Both the position numbers and the translations under genes were made by a program. From NCBI GenBank assembly GCA_038225015.1, contig JBBRFB010000149.1, positions 1-7,985 of the forward strand: 7,985 bases of DNA, read 5' to 3'. Below the pieces are notes generated by a model. The model did not search any database. It was not told the DNA's origin and was given only the letters and a program-made list of their open reading frames with translations. Shown here one piece after another: positions 6,195-7,985 of this stretch. Origin of the DNA: Schlegelella_A sp038225015. GTDB lineage: Bacteria; Pseudomonadota; Gammaproteobacteria; Burkholderiales; Burkholderiaceae_C. The number at the start of each line of letters is the position of its first letter. The stretch's first letter is position 1.

Positions 6195-6989
6195 ATGCCG
6201 CGATTCGCCGCCAACGTCTCGACCCTGTTCACCGAGGTGCCGTTCCTCGAGCGCTTCGAGCGCGCCCGCAGCGCCGGCTTTCGGGCCGTGGAGTGCCAGT
6301 TCCCGTACGCGCACGACGCCCGCCAGGTGAAGGCCCGGCTCGACGACCACGGCCTCGAGGCCGTGCTCATCAATGCGCCGGCCGGCGACCTGGCCAGCGG
6401 CGAGCGCGGCCTGGGCTGCCTGCCGGGCCGCGAGGCGGCGTTCCGCGATGCCATCGGCCGCGGCGTCGACTACGCGGCGACCCTCGGCGTGCCGCGCCTG
6501 CACTGCATGTCCGGCATGGCCCCGCCCGGCATCGACGACGCGGTGTTGCGGCGCACGCTGGTCGCCAACCTGCGCTTTGCCGCCGACGCGTTCGCGAAGG
6601 CCGGGCTTGTGCTCCTGCTCGAGCCGATCAACGCCCTCGACGTGCCCGGCTACTACCTCGGCCGGATCGCGCAGGCGCTCGACCTGATCGACGAGGTCGG
6701 CGCGCCGAACGTGCGCTTGCAGTACGACATCTACCACGCCCAGCGCAGCGAAGGCGAGCTGGCGGCCACGATCGAGCGGCTCCTGCCGCGCATCGGCCAC
6801 ATGCAGCTCGCCGACAACCCGGGCCGGCACGAGCCGGGCAGCGGCGAGATCCATTTCCCCTTCCTGTTCGCCCACATCGACCGCCTCGGCTACGACGGCT
6901 GGGTCGGTTGCGAATACCAGCCCCTCGGCGCCACCGAAGCGGGTCTCGGCTGGTTCGAGCAGGCGGCGCGCGAGGGTCACGTCCGGTGA
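6195..6989 (+). CDS. hyi: Hydroxypyruvate isomerase
   Basis: This 264-residue cytoplasmic TIM-barrel enzyme is close to the usual length of about 258. It is predicted to interconvert hydroxypyruvate and tartronate semialdehyde in glyoxylate and glycerate metabolism. It starts with the family's MPRFAANVSTLFTEVPFLER. Further family landmarks are VECQFPY (32-38), INAPAGD (59-65), RLHCMSG (101-107), LLEPIN (141-146), QYDIYHAQ (176-183), GHMQLAD (201-207) and GCEYQP (238-243). From these blocks the metal- and substrate-binding residues are inferred to be E143, D178, Q204 and E240; E143 and E240 correspond to the catalytic glutamate pair of the family. The ATG at 6195 was chosen over the upstream in-frame ATG at 6105 because conservation begins there. 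The stop overlaps the glycerate kinase start as GTGA, and that neighbour favours Hyi over the related 2-oxo-tetronate isomerase OtnI, which is not fully excluded. Confidence 0.92.
   Translation: MPRFAANVSTLFTEVPFLERFERARSAGFRAVECQFPYAHDARQVKARLDDHGLEAVLINAPAGDLASGERGLGCLPGREAAFRDAIGRGVDYAATLGVPRLHCMSGMAPPGIDDAVLRRTLVANLRFAADAFAKAGLVLLLEPINALDVPGYYLGRIAQALDLIDEVGAPNVRLQYDIYHAQRSEGELAATIERLLPRIGHMQLADNPGRHEPGSGEIHFPFLFAHIDRLGYDGWVGCEYQPLGATEAGLGWFEQAAREGHVR
6972..6976 (+). promoter_or_regulatory. Ribosome binding site for the glycerate kinase gene
   Basis: GAGGG inside the last codons of hyi lies 9 nt before the GTG at 6986. It supports that GTG as the true start, alongside coupling through the GTGA overlap. 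Confidence 0.45.
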
Positions 6990-7985
6990 GCGCGCCGACG
7001 CCAGCCGCACCCACACCCGCGCTCGTGTCGACGACCGCCGCCGCCTCTGCGGAGCCGCACGCCTTTCTCCGCGCGCTGCTCGACCGGGCCATCGCCGAGG
7101 CGTTGCCGGGGCCGTCGATCGCCCGCTTCCTGCCACCGCCGCCGCGCGGCCGCACGGTTGTCGTCGGTGCCGGCAAGGCCGGCGGCGCGATGGCCGCGGC
7201 CGTCGACGCGCTCTGGCCGAAGGAGGCGCCGCTGACCGGCCTCGTCGTCACCCGCTACGACTACGTGCCGCCGGCCTTCGTCGCCGCGGCCCGTCGCGGC
7301 CAGACGCGCATCGAGGTGGTCGAGGCGGCGCACCCGGTGCCCGACGAGGCCGGCCGGCGCGCCGCCGCGCGCATCGCCGCGCTGGTGCAGGGCCTGGGCG
7401 CCGACGACCTCGTCCTCTGCCTCGTCTCGGGCGGTGCCTCGGCGCTGCTGACGCTGCCGGCCGACGGCGTCTCGCTCGACGAGAAGCGCGCCGTCAACCA
7501 GGCGCTGTTGCGCAGCGGCGCGGCGATCGACGAGATGAACTGCGTGCGCAAGCACCTGTCGGCGATCAAGGGCGGTCGCCTGGCGGCGCTGGCCGCGCCG
7601 GCGCAGGTCGTCACCCTGCTGGTGAGCGACGTGCCCGGCGACTCGCCCTCGGTCATCGGCAGCGGCCCGACCTTGCCCGACCCGACCACCTGCGCCGACG
7701 CCCTCGCCGTGCTCGGGCGCTACGGCATCGCGGTGTCGCCGGCGGTCCGCGCCGGCCTCGAGCGCGGCACCTTCGAAACGCCGAAGCCCGGCGACGCTGC
7801 GTTCGCCGGCAACACCGTGGCCATGATCGCGACGCCGCAACAGTCGCTCGACGCTGCCGCGGCGCTGGCGCGTTCCGCTGGCGTCGAGGCGCACATTCTG
7901 AGCGACGCGATCGAGGGCGAGTCGCGCGAGGTCGGCAAGGTGCACGCGGCGCTGGCCCGCCAGATCGCCCGTCGAGGCCAGCCTT
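6986..7985 (+). CDS. gckA: Glycerate 2-kinase, type 2 (DUF4147/MOFRL family), N-terminal part
   Basis: The gene is cut by the right edge after 333 codons of the roughly 420-450 expected, so the C-terminal part of the MOFRL domain is missing. The family phosphorylates D-glycerate with ATP, usually to 2-phosphoglycerate, feeding lower glycolysis; related names are ttuD and gck. Family motifs seen are GAGKAGGAMA (61-70, with K64 probably the catalytic-site lysine), HPVPDEAG (116-123), SGGASALL (148-155), MNCVRKHLSAIKGGRLA (184-200), LVSDVPGDSPSVIGSGPT (212-229) and LSDAIEGESREVG (305-317). The start is GTG at 6986, overlapping the hyi stop as GTGA, with GAGGG 9 nt upstream. Residues 1-22 are an Ala/Pro/Thr-rich extension not expected in the family core, so a later start is possible, though no better Shine-Dalgarno was seen. 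It is co-transcribed with hyi and completes the route from tartronate semialdehyde once a reductase makes D-glycerate. Confidence 0.92.
   Translation, partial: MSAPTPAAPTPALVSTTAAASAEPHAFLRALLDRAIAEALPGPSIARFLPPPPRGRTVVVGAGKAGGAMAAAVDALWPKEAPLTGLVVTRYDYVPPAFVAAARRGQTRIEVVEAAHPVPDEAGRRAAARIAALVQGLGADDLVLCLVSGGASALLTLPADGVSLDEKRAVNQALLRSGAAIDEMNCVRKHLSAIKGGRLAALAAPAQVVTLLVSDVPGDSPSVIGSGPTLPDPTTCADALAVLGRYGIAVSPAVRAGLERGTFETPKPGDAAFAGNTVAMIATPQQSLDAAAALARSAGVEAHILSDAIEGESREVGKVHAALARQIARRGQP

Noticed and set aside
3793..6330. Plus-strand open frame of 845 codons antisense to the cyclase gene
   Set aside because: It crosses the VWA-cyclase gap, the cyclase gene and the divergent promoter region without a domain. 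Its composition (Arg, Ala, Gly, Glu) is typical of a GC-rich shadow frame, while the cyclase frame carries complete catalytic motifs.
3917..6454. Minus-strand open frame, also of 845 codons, over the cyclase gene and part of hyi
   Set aside because: It is a shadow frame rich in Arg, Pro and Ala with no motif. The identical length to the plus-strand shadow is a coincidence.
5772..7136. Minus-strand open frame of 454 codons opposite hyi
   Set aside because: It overlaps the start of the cyclase gene in another frame and lies antisense to a complete, motif-bearing Hyi.
6977..7945. Minus-strand open frame of 322 codons opposite the glycerate kinase
   Set aside because: It is a His/Arg/Gly-rich shadow with no domain; the plus strand carries all kinase family motifs.

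Overview
The window is very GC-rich chromosomal DNA, with G or C at most third codon positions. It has tightly packed genes, a TamA/TamB envelope pair and a CoxE-like VWA protein of a kind familiar from beta-proteobacteria. I infer a Gram-negative, probably Burkholderiales-like organism. No rRNA, tRNA, CRISPR array, insertion sequence or phage gene was seen. Because of the GC content, all frames carry long open shadows; six protein genes are supported, two of them cut by the window edges.

Left and middle (1-6084), all on the minus strand, in transcription order: a membrane sensor diguanylate cyclase (dCache-HAMP-PAS-GGDEF, 6084-4063); a 139-bp gap; a CoxE-like VWA-domain protein (3923-2736); tamA, an Omp85-family outer membrane barrel with an unexpected lipobox (2739-871); and tamB, the inner-membrane-anchored partner (857 to beyond the left edge). 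The VWA stop and the tamA start share ATGA. tamA and tamB are 13 bp apart. VWA-tamA-tamB therefore looks like one translationally linked operon. The TAM proteins are predicted to bridge the inner and outer membranes and act in outer membrane protein assembly or lipid transport. The VWA protein's role there is unknown.

Right (6195-7985), plus strand, divergent from the cyclase across a 110-bp gap: hydroxypyruvate isomerase (hyi), overlapping by GTGA a type-2 glycerate kinase (gckA/ttuD type) cut by the right edge. Together they supply the first and last steps of hydroxypyruvate -> tartronate semialdehyde -> D-glycerate -> 2-phosphoglycerate. The middle reductase step is not encoded in the window.

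No clearly new system was found. The best leads are the coupling of a VWA gene, without an adjacent MoxR ATPase, to tamAB, and the apparent lipoprotein signal on TamA.
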